From DASSNU01 sp035701265 (lineage in GTDB: Bacteria > Gemmatimonadota > Gemmatimonadetes > Gemmatimonadales > Gemmatimonadaceae): a stretch of DNA of 64,000 nucleotides. Below the pieces are notes generated by a model. That model had not been told where the DNA came from. It was given only the letters and a program-made list of their open reading frames with translations, and did not search any database. Shown here piece by piece: positions 1-9,025 of the stretch. Position numbers and translations under genes: made by a program. Numbering within the stretch: position 1 is the stretch's first letter; each line of letters opens with the position of its first letter. The stretch spans positions 108,656-172,655 of the forward strand of contig DASSNU010000008.1 in assembly GCA_035701265.1 (NCBI GenBank), read 5' to 3'.

Positions 1-8
1 TCGAAGTC

Positions 9-2507
9 TCACCCGCACTCCGAAAATCCGCACACGTGGCACTTCACGCACCCTTCCGCGTACTCGAGCTGTGAGCCGCAGTCGGGGCAGGTGCCGATGA
101 ACGACTCGCCGTAGGAATTCTCGTCGAACGCCATCTGCGCCTGCGCGGCGCCAGACGTCGGAGTGTTCGCCACGACGGTCTCGCGCGCGGGGGGTGCGCC
201 GGCGCGCGGCGATGCATCGGCAATGAGCTCCTGCTGCACTCCCTGCTTGTCGCGCCACCACTCCTCGAGCGCGATGCCGATCGCGTCGGGAACGGAGAGC
301 ACCTTGTTGGGCCCCAGGCCCACCGCGCGGTCGGAGCTGATCCCGCGGAGCTGCCGGTGGATCTCCTGCATCGGGATCCCCGAGCGAAGCGCGAGCGAGA
401 TGAGCCGCCCCATCGCTTCGGCGTCGGCCATGGCCGATCCGCCCGCCTTGCCGAGCGTGATGAACACCTCGAACGGCTGCCCGCGATCATCCTCGGTGAT
501 GTTCACGAACATCGTGCCGAGCGGGGTCTCCTTGCGGATGGTGGTGCCGCGCAGCTTGTCGGGGCGCGACCGCTTGGCGCGCCGCTGCAGGTTCTCCGCT
601 TCGGCGTCGAAGAGCGCTTTCTTGAGACGCTCCACCTCCGCGTTCAGCTCGGTGATCGTCCCCTGCAGCTCGCCCATGGCGCGCTTGTCGGTCGCGCCGC
701 CGTCACGCGCCGCCTTGGCTTTCTCCGTGGCGCCGGTGGAGAGCACCTGGTTGTCGCGCGAGCCGTCGCGGTAGACGGTGACGCCCTTGCACCGCAGCTC
801 GTACGCCAGCTCGTAGATGGCGCGCACGTCCTCCACCGTGGCGGCGTGCGGGAAGTTGGTGGTCTTGGAGATGGCCGAGTCGCAGTGCTCCTGGAAGCTG
901 CCCTGCATGCGCATGTGCCACTCGGGGGGAATGTCGTGCGCGGTGACGAACACGCGCTGCCACCGCTCCGGCACCTCGTCGAAGTGGATGTTCCCCTCGG
1001 TGGCGATGCGCTCCATCAGCTCGTCGCTGTACCACCCCTCGCGCCGCGCCACGGCCACGAAATCCTCGTTCACGTCGGGCATGAGCACCCCCGCCTGATT
1101 GCGCATGAACGCGACGGCGAAGATGGGCTCGATCCCCGAGGAGCAGCCGGCGATGATGGAGATGGTGCCGGTGGGCGCGACGGTGGTGACGTTGCAGTTG
1201 CGGAGCAGCATCATGGGACGGATGCGCTGTCCCTGGGCGTCGCGCGCGCACGTCTCGTCCGGCCCCCAGATGGAGCGCGCCCACTCGGGGAACGCTCCGC
1301 GCGCGCGCGCCAGCCGCTCGCTCTCGCGCTTTCCCTCGGTGTCCAGGAACTCCATCACCTTCCGCCCCATGTCGACTCCCTCGGGGGAGTCGTACGGAAT
1401 GCCCAGCCGGATGAGGAGATCGGCAAAGCCCATGATGCCGAGCCCGATCCGGCGGATGCGCTTGGCCAGCGCGTCGATTTCCGGGAGCGGATACCTGTTG
1501 ACGTCGATGATGTTGTCGAGGAAGTGCGTGGAGAGATGGATGTCGCGGCGGAACGCGTCCCAATCCATCACGCCGTCCTTGACGTAGAAGCCGACGTTGA
1601 TCGAGCCGAGGTTGCAGACGTCGTACGCCAGGAGCGGCTGCTCACCGCACGGGTTGGTGGCCTCGTACTCTCCCAGGTGCGGCACCGGGTTGTAGCGGTT
1701 GGCCTCGTCGATGAAGAAGCAGCCGGGCTCGCCGGTGCGCCACGCGCCCAGGATCATCTTCTCCCAGACCATGCGCGCGTCGAGCTGCCCCGCCACCTGA
1801 CCGGTGGCCGGATTCACGAGATCGTACGTGGTGCCGGCGTGCACCGCGTCCATGAACTTCGCCGTCACCGCCACGGAGATGTTGAAGTTCACCACCTGCG
1901 TGAGGTCCTCCTTGCAGGTGATGAAATCGAGGATGTCCGGATGGTCGACGCGCAGGATCCCCATGTTCGCGCCGCGGCGCGTCCCCCCCTGCTTCACCGC
2001 ATCGGTGGACGCGTCGTAGAGCTTCATGAAGGAGACGGGACCGGACGCCACGCCCGTGGTGCTCCGCACCATGGAGCCCTTGGGGCGGAGACGCGAGAAG
2101 CCGAATCCCGTGCCGCCCCCAGACTGATGGATGAGCGCCATGGAGCGGAGCGTGTCGTAGATCCCGTCCTTGCCGTTCGACAGCGCGTCGGCCACCGGGA
2201 GCACGAAGCACGCGGAGAGCTGTCCCAGCGGCCGCCCCGCGTTCATGAGCGTGGGAGAGTTGGGCTCGAACCGGCGCTCGGTCATGAGGCGGTAGAACTC
2301 CTCGGCCACCGCCTCCACCGCCCCGTCGCTCGCGCCGTACGTGCGATCCGCCTCGGCCACCGTGGTGGCGACGCGCCAGAACAGGTCCTCGGGTCGCTCC
2401 ACCGGAGTCCCTGTCTCGTCTCGCACCAGATAGCGCTTCTCGAGAACAGTGATCGCGTTCTTGCTCAGCGCGATGGGACTGGCGGGGATCCTGGACGCGT
2501 GGGACAT
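9..2507 (-). CDS. nrdJ: adenosylcobalamin-dependent (class II) ribonucleotide reductase
   Basis: Reduces ribonucleotides to deoxyribonucleotides in the cytosol using coenzyme B12. The 832-aa product has the reductase barrel with the NPCGEQ motif (about residues 285-290) and APTGTISIIAGCSSGIEP (about 443-460). A redox-partner Cys lies in LSACF (about 100). Then come a short coiled coil (about 613-648), a TSCPD-type domain (about 653-750) and a Cys-rich tail (807-832, CPDC...CVKCHVC) that probably passes electrons from thioredoxin. I chose the ATG at 2507 because a GGGAGAG ribosome site sits just upstream and family homology begins soon after. An in-frame start at 2633 would add 42 low-complexity residues. 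No partner subunit is nearby, as expected for class II. Confidence 0.95.
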   Translation of the reverse strand: MSHASRIPASPIALSKNAITVLEKRYLVRDETGTPVERPEDLFWRVATTVAEADRTYGASDGAVEAVAEEFYRLMTERRFEPNSPTLMNAGRPLGQLSACFVLPVADALSNGKDGIYDTLRSMALIHQSGGGTGFGFSRLRPKGSMVRSTTGVASGPVSFMKLYDASTDAVKQGGTRRGANMGILRVDHPDILDFITCKEDLTQVVNFNISVAVTAKFMDAVHAGTTYDLVNPATGQVAGQLDARMVWEKMILGAWRTGEPGCFFIDEANRYNPVPHLGEYEATNPCGEQPLLAYDVCNLGSINVGFYVKDGVMDWDAFRRDIHLSTHFLDNIIDVNRYPLPEIDALAKRIRRIGLGIMGFADLLIRLGIPYDSPEGVDMGRKVMEFLDTEGKRESERLARARGAFPEWARSIWGPDETCARDAQGQRIRPMMLLRNCNVTTVAPTGTISIIAGCSSGIEPIFAVAFMRNQAGVLMPDVNEDFVAVARREGWYSDELMERIATEGNIHFDEVPERWQRVFVTAHDIPPEWHMRMQGSFQEHCDSAISKTTNFPHAATVEDVRAIYELAYELRCKGVTVYRDGSRDNQVLSTGATEKAKAARDGGATDKRAMGELQGTITELNAEVERLKKALFDAEAENLQRRAKRSRPDKLRGTTIRKETPLGTMFVNITEDDRGQPFEVFITLGKAGGSAMADAEAMGRLISLALRSGIPMQEIHRQLRGISSDRAVGLGPNKVLSVPDAIGIALEEWWRDKQGVQQELIADASPRAGAPPARETVVANTPTSGAAQAQMAFDENSYGESFIGTCPDCGSQLEYAEGCVKCHVCGFSECG

Positions 2508-3028
2508 GTCGACAACTCTCCCGGGACGTGTAGCGGTGTCAAGGGTGCACGATGGCGGGAACGGCCGTCCTACTGATCGTGCCGGCGGGCAACTGCGGGC
2601 CGGGAAAATGCCGGGGCTCGTGAAACCGCGCAAGTCTGCCGCAAAGTGCCTTTACGTCAATCAGTTGCGTTATCAACATCACAATTCCGCACGACGGGCG
2701 ATCTTTCCACGCGGCGCATCGAAGTTCCGCGCGGCGTACCGAGCCATCCCGCCGCGAGGAGCTCCGCGACCCCTTCCGCGCCGCCCGTCTGGCGGCTCGT
2801 CTGCCGCTCAACGTTCTACAGCACAATGTTTTACACCAAACCACGCGAGAAGCTCCCTCTGCTCTGCCCTTCCTGGTCGAGCTCCACTCGAAGGCGGTAT
2901 TTTGCTCCGAGCTGCCGCGCCAGGCCGAATGCCTTGCCTGGACTCACGTGGACCGCATCGCCCGTGCCCGCGCCCGCGCCGGCCGTCCAGCGCCTGACTG
3001 CTCGGGGAGCGTGAGCCACGCACGACGC
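2508..3028. other. intergenic region upstream of nrdJ
   Basis: This 521-base gap lies between the start of nrdJ and the end of the carbonic-anhydrase-like gene. No convincing gene is present. An AT-richer patch at about 2650-2700 is the most likely place for the nrdJ promoter, but I could not fix -35 and -10 boxes. On the minus strand TTGACA occurs close to the start codon with no matching -10. A GCGTGAG/CTCACGC inverted repeat (3009-3034) covers the neighbour's stop codon and may act in termination. I found no B12 box (GCCACTG) and no clear NrdR box pair. Confidence 0.4.
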
Positions 3029-3556
3029 TCACGCGTTCGCCGCGGGCTCGGGTCCGTCGAATTCCTCGTGCTTCCCCGCGCGGTAGTCCTCCACGGCGGC
3101 CACGTAGTGCTCCGCGCCCAGCCGGATGCGCGCGCGAATGGCGGCGTCGGTCTGCTTCACCACGCGCGCTGGGACGCCGGCCACCACGGAGTCCGGGGGA
3201 ATGGCGAACCCTTCGGTGCACACCGCGCCGGCCGCCACCACGGAGCCGGTGCCCACGTGCACACCGTTGAGCAGGATGGCACCCATTCCGATGAGACAGT
3301 CATCCTCCACCGTGGCCCCGTGCACGATGGCGCCGTGGCCGATCGTGACGCGCGCGCCAACGCTCACCGGCACCCCTTCGTCCACGTGCACGATGACACC
3401 GTCCTGCACGTTGCTGTCCGCGCCGACCGCGATCGGCGCGTTGTCGGCGCGGAGCACCGCGCCGGGCCACACCGACGCGCGCGCACCCAGGGTGACGTTC
3501 CCGATCACCGTGGCTCGCGGATGAACGTACGCGGTGGGATCGATCTGCATCGTCAT
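3029..3556 (-). CDS. gamma-carbonic-anhydrase-like hexapeptide-repeat protein
   Basis: A 175-aa left-handed beta-helix protein of the gamma-carbonic anhydrase/PaaY family, probably a cytosolic trimer. Repeated hexapeptide turns run from about residue 10 to 140. The three zinc-ligand histidines typical of the family fall at about 57 (VIVHVDEG), 74 and 79 (IGHGAIVHGA). Members either hydrate CO2 or are inactive homologues, so substrate is not proven. An AGGGTG ribosome site precedes the ATG at 3556; the ATG at 3550 is an alternative, while the ATG at 3568 lacks a good site. It lies 73 bases after the amidase gene on the same strand and could be co-transcribed with it. Confidence 0.85.
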   Translation of the reverse strand: MTMQIDPTAYVHPRATVIGNVTLGARASVWPGAVLRADNAPIAVGADSNVQDGVIVHVDEGVPVSVGARVTIGHGAIVHGATVEDDCLIGMGAILLNGVHVGTGSVVAAGAVCTEGFAIPPDSVVAGVPARVVKQTDAAIRARIRLGAEHYVAAVEDYRAGKHEEFDGPEPAANA

Positions 3557-3629
3557 GTCACCCTGCATCCGAGGTTGGACATCCGCGCCGCGCACGCGAG
3601 TGTGCGCGGCGCTCGATCGGCAGCCGCTC

Positions 3630-5507
3630 TCACCGCCCTTCCGCGCGATCGTCTTCCGCGCGCTCGCGGAAGTAGCGCTCCAGCCCTTCGGCGATCCCGC
3701 GCGCGTACGCCGTCTGGAACTCCGGCGTGCGCAGCGCGGCTTCCTGCTCCGGGATCATGATGAACGCCCCTTCGGTGAGCACCGCCGGCATCCACGTGGG
3801 GCGGGTGAGCGCCAGGTTGTCGTAGAAGATCCCGATGTTGCGCAACCCCATCCGAGCGACGAGTCGCTCCTGGATGGCGCGCGCCAGCGGCGCCGAGTGG
3901 CTGCGAAAGAAGTACGTCCCCGTGCCGTGCGCGGTGAACGGGTTCACGCCGTCGGGGAGCGCGTTGAGGTGGACGGAGACGAGCACGTCCGCGTTGGCGC
4001 GCCGCGCCAAGATCGGCCGGTCGCCCAGGGCGACGGGATCGTTCGTGGTGCGCGTCATGATCACGTGCGCGCCGCGCTGCTCGAGCATGGCCGCGAGCTT
4101 CTTCCCGATCTCGAGCACGGCCACCCCCTCGTAGAGTCCCGTGGGCCCGGTGGCGCCCGCGGGGGGATGGCCGGGATCCACCACGATCGTCCGCCCGCGC
4201 AGTGGAGCGCGGCGATCGATGCGCGGCGGACGGCGAATGCGCAGCACGAGCGCGCCGTGATCGTAGAAGACGAGATAGCCGTACGGCGCCGTGGAGAGAC
4301 GCACGGTGAAGCGCGCGCGTTCGGTGCGCTCCGGCGTCCACGTCACCTCGCGCACCAAGGGATCGTTGTGCCCGTAGTGCACGATGTCGGTGTTCGTGCG
4401 CACGCCGTAGATCGTGAGGTCGATCGCGTGGTCGCGCTCTTCCACCAGATACGGCGGCCGCTCGGTGACGGGGATGACGAGGTCCACCCACGCGCTGTCC
4501 GGCACCACGCGCGCATTCGCGGCCACGCGGCGCGGCGCGCCGGTGCCTGCGGGCAGAAGCCGCGCGTCCGCCGCGTTCACCCACGCCTCGAGCGCGTCGT
4601 CCAGTTGCACGCGCACGAACGCGCCGGAGCGTCCGGTCACCTGCACGCGCGTGCCCGGAAGCAGGAACCACTTGTACGTCCCCTCCGGCACGGGGCGCGC
4701 CGTGATCACGATGTCGGTGTCCGCGGCGATGTCACGCTCGGCGCCGAGCACGGCCACGGGCATGGCGCCGTCCACGGCCGGAGCGGCGACGGCGGCGAGC
4801 GGAAGCCGCACCGTGTCGGCGCCACGCGCCACCACGAGCCGTGTCTCTCCCCGCATGAGCCGCGCGGAGACGTCGGTGCTCCAGAGCGTGGAGTCGCCGC
4901 GCGCGGAGCCGGTGCTGTCCGCGGCGGCGCGCGCGGCCGCATCGTTCACCAGCGCTCGGCGCGTGGTGCTGTCCAGGAGCACCCATGCGCTCGCGTTGGA
5001 CGGCGCGCGCACGCTCACGCGCACAGGCTCATCGTCGCGGAGTGCCAGCACGCTCCCCGCGTGCGGCGTGACGCTCGCGCTGTCCACCACCAGCGTGCCG
5101 TCGAGCGCGAGCACGGGGCGCGGCGGGAGGAGCCGCACCTCGTGCGTGGTGCGCGCCGTGTCGGCACCGAGCGCTGCCACCAGCTCGTAGCGCGGCGCGT
5201 CGGAGGGCGGAACGGGGAGCCAGGCGAGAAAGCTCCCGTTGGGGCGCACGGTCACGGCGGCGCCGTTGATGGTGAGCGCGGCGTGTCCGTTCCCCACCGA
5301 TCCGAAGATGAAGTTGGAATCGCGCGCGGCGATGAGCGCGCCGCTCGCCGGGTAGACGACGTGGATGGCGAGCGGGCCTTCCACGAGCGGGACGGGAGGG
5401 AGTTGGGGAGGCGCGGCGGCCGGCGTGGCGGCGGGCCCTGCCGGGCGGTGGGCGGAGGCGCAGGCGGAGAGGAGCATCGCGGCGAGCGCGGCGACCGGTC
5501 GGCGCAT
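3630..5507 (-). CDS. N-acetylmuramoyl-L-alanine amidase, lipoprotein-type
   Basis: A zinc amidase that cleaves the amide bond between MurNAc and the stem peptide of peptidoglycan. The 625-aa product starts with a lipoprotein signal whose lipobox LSAC puts the lipidated Cys at residue 16, so it should be anchored in the envelope. About 400 residues of low-similarity, beta-rich sequence follow, perhaps SH3-like or AMIN-like wall-binding modules. The Amidase_3 domain spans about 437-615, with zinc and catalytic residues His447 (DPGH), Glu460 (YEG), His513 (SVHLNA) and Glu579 (LTEGAF). The ATG at 5507 was preferred over a GTG at 5573 because it exposes the signal peptide, although its ribosome site is weak. 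Its products would feed the recycling genes at 9-14 kb. Confidence 0.9.
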   Translation of the reverse strand: MRRPVAALAAMLLSACASAHRPAGPAATPAAAPPQLPPVPLVEGPLAIHVVYPASGALIAARDSNFIFGSVGNGHAALTINGAAVTVRPNGSFLAWLPVPPSDAPRYELVAALGADTARTTHEVRLLPPRPVLALDGTLVVDSASVTPHAGSVLALRDDEPVRVSVRAPSNASAWVLLDSTTRRALVNDAAARAAADSTGSARGDSTLWSTDVSARLMRGETRLVVARGADTVRLPLAAVAAPAVDGAMPVAVLGAERDIAADTDIVITARPVPEGTYKWFLLPGTRVQVTGRSGAFVRVQLDDALEAWVNAADARLLPAGTGAPRRVAANARVVPDSAWVDLVIPVTERPPYLVEERDHAIDLTIYGVRTNTDIVHYGHNDPLVREVTWTPERTERARFTVRLSTAPYGYLVFYDHGALVLRIRRPPRIDRRAPLRGRTIVVDPGHPPAGATGPTGLYEGVAVLEIGKKLAAMLEQRGAHVIMTRTTNDPVALGDRPILARRANADVLVSVHLNALPDGVNPFTAHGTGTYFFRSHSAPLARAIQERLVARMGLRNIGIFYDNLALTRPTWMPAVLTEGAFIMIPEQEAALRTPEFQTAYARGIAEGLERYFRERAEDDRAEGR

Positions 5508-5781
5508 GCAGGAAGGTAACGGCCCCGGAGCGCTCCGGCGAGGCGCGTGGGGTTGACCTCGCTCCCGTCTCACGCGTCATTCGTGGGGCTCGCCCCGAAG
5601 GGAAAAGCAGCGATCGGCAGCCGGCGCAGCACCGTCCATTCAGCCCGTCGTCACCGTCGCTCGACACCGCACACTGCTCGACCGCCTGGTTCGCCGTACG
5701 CCGTCGTCCCCAGCATTCCCGTTGCCCGGCACGCGCGCCGAACATGCGCATCTACCTCCGGTTCCGTCCTCACCCGAGCGC

Positions 5782-7662
5782 ATGACCCCTCCGACGTCGA
5801 ACGACGTGAAGCGATGCCCGCAGTGCGGCACGCAGTACGCCCCGGCGGTGATGTTCTGCCCGCGCGACGGGACGGCGCTGCGCGCGGTGGCGGGCGCCGG
5901 GTTGGTGGGCGACGTGCTCGCCGAGCGATACCGCGTAGTGCGCGTCCTGGGTGAAGGGGGGATGGGACGCGTGTACCTGGCCGAGCACGTGAAGATGGGG
6001 CGCCAGTGCGCGATCAAGGTGATGAACCCCACGCTGGCGAACGACGACGCCGCGCTGGGGCGCTTCAATCGCGAGGCGGCGAACGCCAGCCGGATCAGCC
6101 ATCCGCACGTGGCGGCGATCTACGACTTCGGCGAGACGCCCGACGGGCTGGTCTATCTCGCCATGGAGTACGTGGACGGCGAGCCGCTCACCGCGCTGCT
6201 CGAGCGCCATGGCGCGCTCCCGCTCGCGCGCGCGGTGGAGATCGCGCGGCAGGTGGCGAGCGCGCTGGATGCCGCGCACGAGCTGGGGATCATCCACCGC
6301 GATCTCAAGCCCGACAACATCATGATCGCACGCGACCGCAACGATGCCGACGTCGCCAAGGTGGTGGACTTCGGGATCGCCAAGGCGCGCGACGGCGAAG
6401 GCGCACAGCGCGTGACGCGCACCGGCATGGTGGTGGGGACGCCGGAGTACATGAGCCCGGAACAGTTGGCCGGCGACGAGGTGGATGCACGGAGCGACGT
6501 GTACGCGCTGGGACTCGTGACGTACCACATGCTCACCGGCACGCTCCCGTTCGCCGGCACGACGGCGCAGGAGACGATGCTCGCGCGCCTCACGCAGCCG
6601 CCGCGCACGCTCGCCCAGGTGCGTCCGGACGTGACATGGCCGGAGGGTGTGCAGGCGGCGCTGGACCGCGCGCTCTCGCGCACGCCGGGGGCCCGCTTCG
6701 CTCGCGCGGGGGAGTTCGCCGATGCGCTCATCGCCGCGCACACGCCGGAGGCGGCGGAGGTGACATCGGCGGCCGCGGCATCTGCGCCCGCGACACGCGC
6801 GCACGCGACAGGCGCGAACGCGGCGCGCGCCAACACGATCGCCGCGCATGCGGCAGCGGCGCATGCGGCTCCGGCTCACGCGGGACCCGCACGGCGCGGG
6901 CGGCTCGTGGGCTTCGCCGTGGCGGTGGCGGTGATCGGACTGGCCGTCTGGGTGGCGAGGGTGCGCGGATCGCGCGATGGTGCAGCGCCGCACGCGTCGG
7001 CGCGCGACAGCGCGACGCTGCTGGCAGAGGGCGCACAGCCTGGCAACGGCGAGACGGTGACCGACAGCGCGGCGGGCGCGCGCGAGTCGGCCGCGCGTGC
7101 TCCCTCATCCGTCGTCCAGACCTCCGATGCGGCACAACGCGGGGGCACGGATGCACGGAACGCCGAAGGTGACCAGCCGGCCAGCGTCCCCCCCGCCGCC
7201 ACCGCTCCGGTACGCCAGGCGACGCAGCAGCGGACGAGCGGGGGGGAGCGCGCCGGCACCCGCCTCGACGGGGCAGCGGCAAACGGTCCTCAGGCGCAGC
7301 CGCAGGCAGCGGGGGTGGAACCGCCCGGGGGGGGAATCCGTACGGTGGGAGAGGGTGGACGTGACGAGGCCCGCCGGGCGCGTGCACGGGTGCAGGATGC
7401 CGCGCGTCGTATCCGTGATGGGGTCGCGGCCGGCCACCCGCAGCAGCTCTCGATCGCGCTCCGCGAGCTGGAAGCGGCGCTCCCGCACTTGCCGGGCGCC
7501 GCTGACAGCGCGCAGGCGTTCTTGCACATCAGCGAAGCGCTCATTGCCAGAGGCAACCGCGCCGAGGGCTGCCGCATCCTGACCCGGTTGAAGGACATTC
7601 CCGGCTTGACGCTCCGAACCGCGCGGAGCAATTACGAGACGTTCTGCACGCACCAACCCTGA
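5782..7662 (+). CDS. membrane-anchored Ser/Thr protein kinase with N-terminal zinc ribbon
   Basis: A PknB-type (Hanks) kinase of 626 aa. The order is a zinc ribbon with two Cys pairs (about 12-26), a kinase domain (about 50-320) with GEGGMG loop (57-62), Lys79, HRDLKPDN (172-179) and DFG (196-198), and an Ala/His-rich linker. A single membrane helix follows (about 375-394), then a disordered Ala/Gly/Arg-rich stretch and a helical TPR-like C-terminus (about 530-626). The kinase should face the cytosol and the tail the periplasm. The PP2C phosphatase gene begins 43 bases downstream, a common kinase/phosphatase pairing. I start at the ATG at 5782; an in-frame TTG at 5722 is possible. Substrates are unknown. 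Confidence 0.9.
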   Translation: MTPPTSNDVKRCPQCGTQYAPAVMFCPRDGTALRAVAGAGLVGDVLAERYRVVRVLGEGGMGRVYLAEHVKMGRQCAIKVMNPTLANDDAALGRFNREAANASRISHPHVAAIYDFGETPDGLVYLAMEYVDGEPLTALLERHGALPLARAVEIARQVASALDAAHELGIIHRDLKPDNIMIARDRNDADVAKVVDFGIAKARDGEGAQRVTRTGMVVGTPEYMSPEQLAGDEVDARSDVYALGLVTYHMLTGTLPFAGTTAQETMLARLTQPPRTLAQVRPDVTWPEGVQAALDRALSRTPGARFARAGEFADALIAAHTPEAAEVTSAAAASAPATRAHATGANAARANTIAAHAAAAHAAPAHAGPARRGRLVGFAVAVAVIGLAVWVARVRGSRDGAAPHASARDSATLLAEGAQPGNGETVTDSAAGARESAARAPSSVVQTSDAAQRGGTDARNAEGDQPASVPPAATAPVRQATQQRTSGGERAGTRLDGAAANGPQAQPQAAGVEPPGGGIRTVGEGGRDEARRARARVQDAARRIRDGVAAGHPQQLSIALRELEAALPHLPGAADSAQAFLHISEALIARGNRAEGCRILTRLKDIPGLTLRTARSNYETFCTHQP

Positions 7663-7705
7663 CGGCGTCTTCGTGACCATACCCGGCCGCATTCCTCCCG
7701 ATTCG

Positions 7706-8917
7706 ATGCCCGACACGGTGCTCGTCCGCGTGCACGCGCGCACGGACGTGGGGCGCTCGCGCGAGCACAACGAGGATGCGTATCTCGTTGCCGATCTCAC
7801 GACGGGGCTCTCGACGCTCACGTCGGAGCTGGCCACGCACGCGGTGGGTGGCCGGGGCACCGTGCTCATGGTGGCCGACGGTCTGGGAGGCGCGGCGGCG
7901 GGGGAGGTGGCCAGCCGCCTTGCGGTGGACACGGTGCTGGACACGCTGCGCGCGCACACTGCGGGGGTGTCGGTGATGGAGGCGGAGCGGTTCGCGCGCG
8001 GATTACGGCTGGCCGCGGAGCAGGCGAACGCGCGCATCCATGCGTACGCGCACGACAACCCGGAGCATCGCGGGCTCGGCACCACGGCCACCATCGCCGG
8101 CATCCTGGGCGACCACGTGTACGTGGCGCAGGTGGGGGACAGCCGCGCGTACCTCGTGCGCAACGGCGTGGCGCGTCAGATCACCAAGGATCAGAGTCTC
8201 ACGCAGCGGCTGGTGGACGTGGGGGAGCTCACCCCCGAAGAAGCGGAGCGCAGCGAGCGGCGCAACATCATCCTGCAGGCGCTGGGGCCCGAGCCGCTGG
8301 TCAAGATCGACCTCACGCACCAGCAGCTCAACCGCGGCGACACGCTCATCCTGTGCACCGACGGACTGTCGGGACTGCTCTCGCCGGAGCGCATTGCCGA
8401 GCTGGTGTCGATGCACAGCGATCTCGACGCGTTGTGCGACGCCCTGGTGGACGAAGCGAACGCGCGCGGCGGGCCGGACAACATCACCGTGGTGGCCGCG
8501 CGCGTCGATGGCCCGGGGCTCGCTCCGGCCGGGAACGGCGACGCGGTGGGACACCACGTCCTGCGCCTTCCTGGCGATGAGCCCGGGAGCGCGGAGCTGT
8601 TGGCGCAGCGCCGCGCGGAGCGCGATCGCGAGAAGCGCGACGGGGCCGCAGGTGGAGCGCGACGCGGCGCACGCTCGGGCGACGCCACCGACGCGCACCG
8701 CCCTGACCTCATGAGCTGCCTGTTGCTCGCGCTGCTCGTGACGTCGTTGCTCGCGGCGACGATCGTCTTCGTCGTGCGCCGCGTGCGTGGCTCCGGCGAG
8801 GCGGCGCACGCGCCCAGCGCGGCTGCGCCTGCCCACACCGCGGATTCCGCCCGCGCGCCGGCCGCGGCGCATGGCGCGGACACTCCCACGCCCCCTCCGC
8901 GCGCGCAACAGCCCTAG
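7706..8917 (+). CDS. PP2C-family Ser/Thr phosphatase with C-terminal membrane helix
   Basis: A metal-dependent protein phosphatase (Stp1/PrpC type) of 403 aa that probably reverses the action of the kinase just upstream. Family motifs are RSREHNEDA (about 16-24), ADGLGG (57-62), VGDSRAY (143-149), CTDGLSG (217-223) and GGPDNITVV (255-263), which provide the acidic metal ligands. A charged linker leads to one hydrophobic helix (about 336-357) and a short Pro/Ala tail, so enzyme and kinase are both membrane-tethered. The ATG at 7706 fits where the domain begins; a GTG at 7673 would add 11 residues. The gene ends 108 bases from the convergent symporter gene. Confidence 0.88.
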   Translation: MPDTVLVRVHARTDVGRSREHNEDAYLVADLTTGLSTLTSELATHAVGGRGTVLMVADGLGGAAAGEVASRLAVDTVLDTLRAHTAGVSVMEAERFARGLRLAAEQANARIHAYAHDNPEHRGLGTTATIAGILGDHVYVAQVGDSRAYLVRNGVARQITKDQSLTQRLVDVGELTPEEAERSERRNIILQALGPEPLVKIDLTHQQLNRGDTLILCTDGLSGLLSPERIAELVSMHSDLDALCDALVDEANARGGPDNITVVAARVDGPGLAPAGNGDAVGHHVLRLPGDEPGSAELLAQRRAERDREKRDGAAGGARRGARSGDATDAHRPDLMSCLLLALLVTSLLAATIVFVVRRVRGSGEAAHAPSAAAPAHTADSARAPAAAHGADTPTPPPRAQQP

Positions 8918-9025
8918 TGGTTCAGTAGCGGTAGCGCGCTCGTCGCGTGGTGCGCGGTGCGTGTCACGCGCCGAGCGGTGCGCGAGTTCGTCATCACGCC
9001 CCGGTGTAATCTGCGGCCACGTGCG

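Noticed and set aside
357..2576. Long plus-strand open frame opposite nrdJ
   Set aside because: It is a GC-driven shadow; the peptide is His/Arg/Ala-rich with no family feature, and nrdJ on the other strand is clear.
2508..3028. Cobalamin riboswitch or NrdR boxes ahead of nrdJ
   Set aside because: No B12 box (GCCACTG) on the minus strand and no pair of NrdR-like palindromes could be found by eye; a covariance-model search would settle it.
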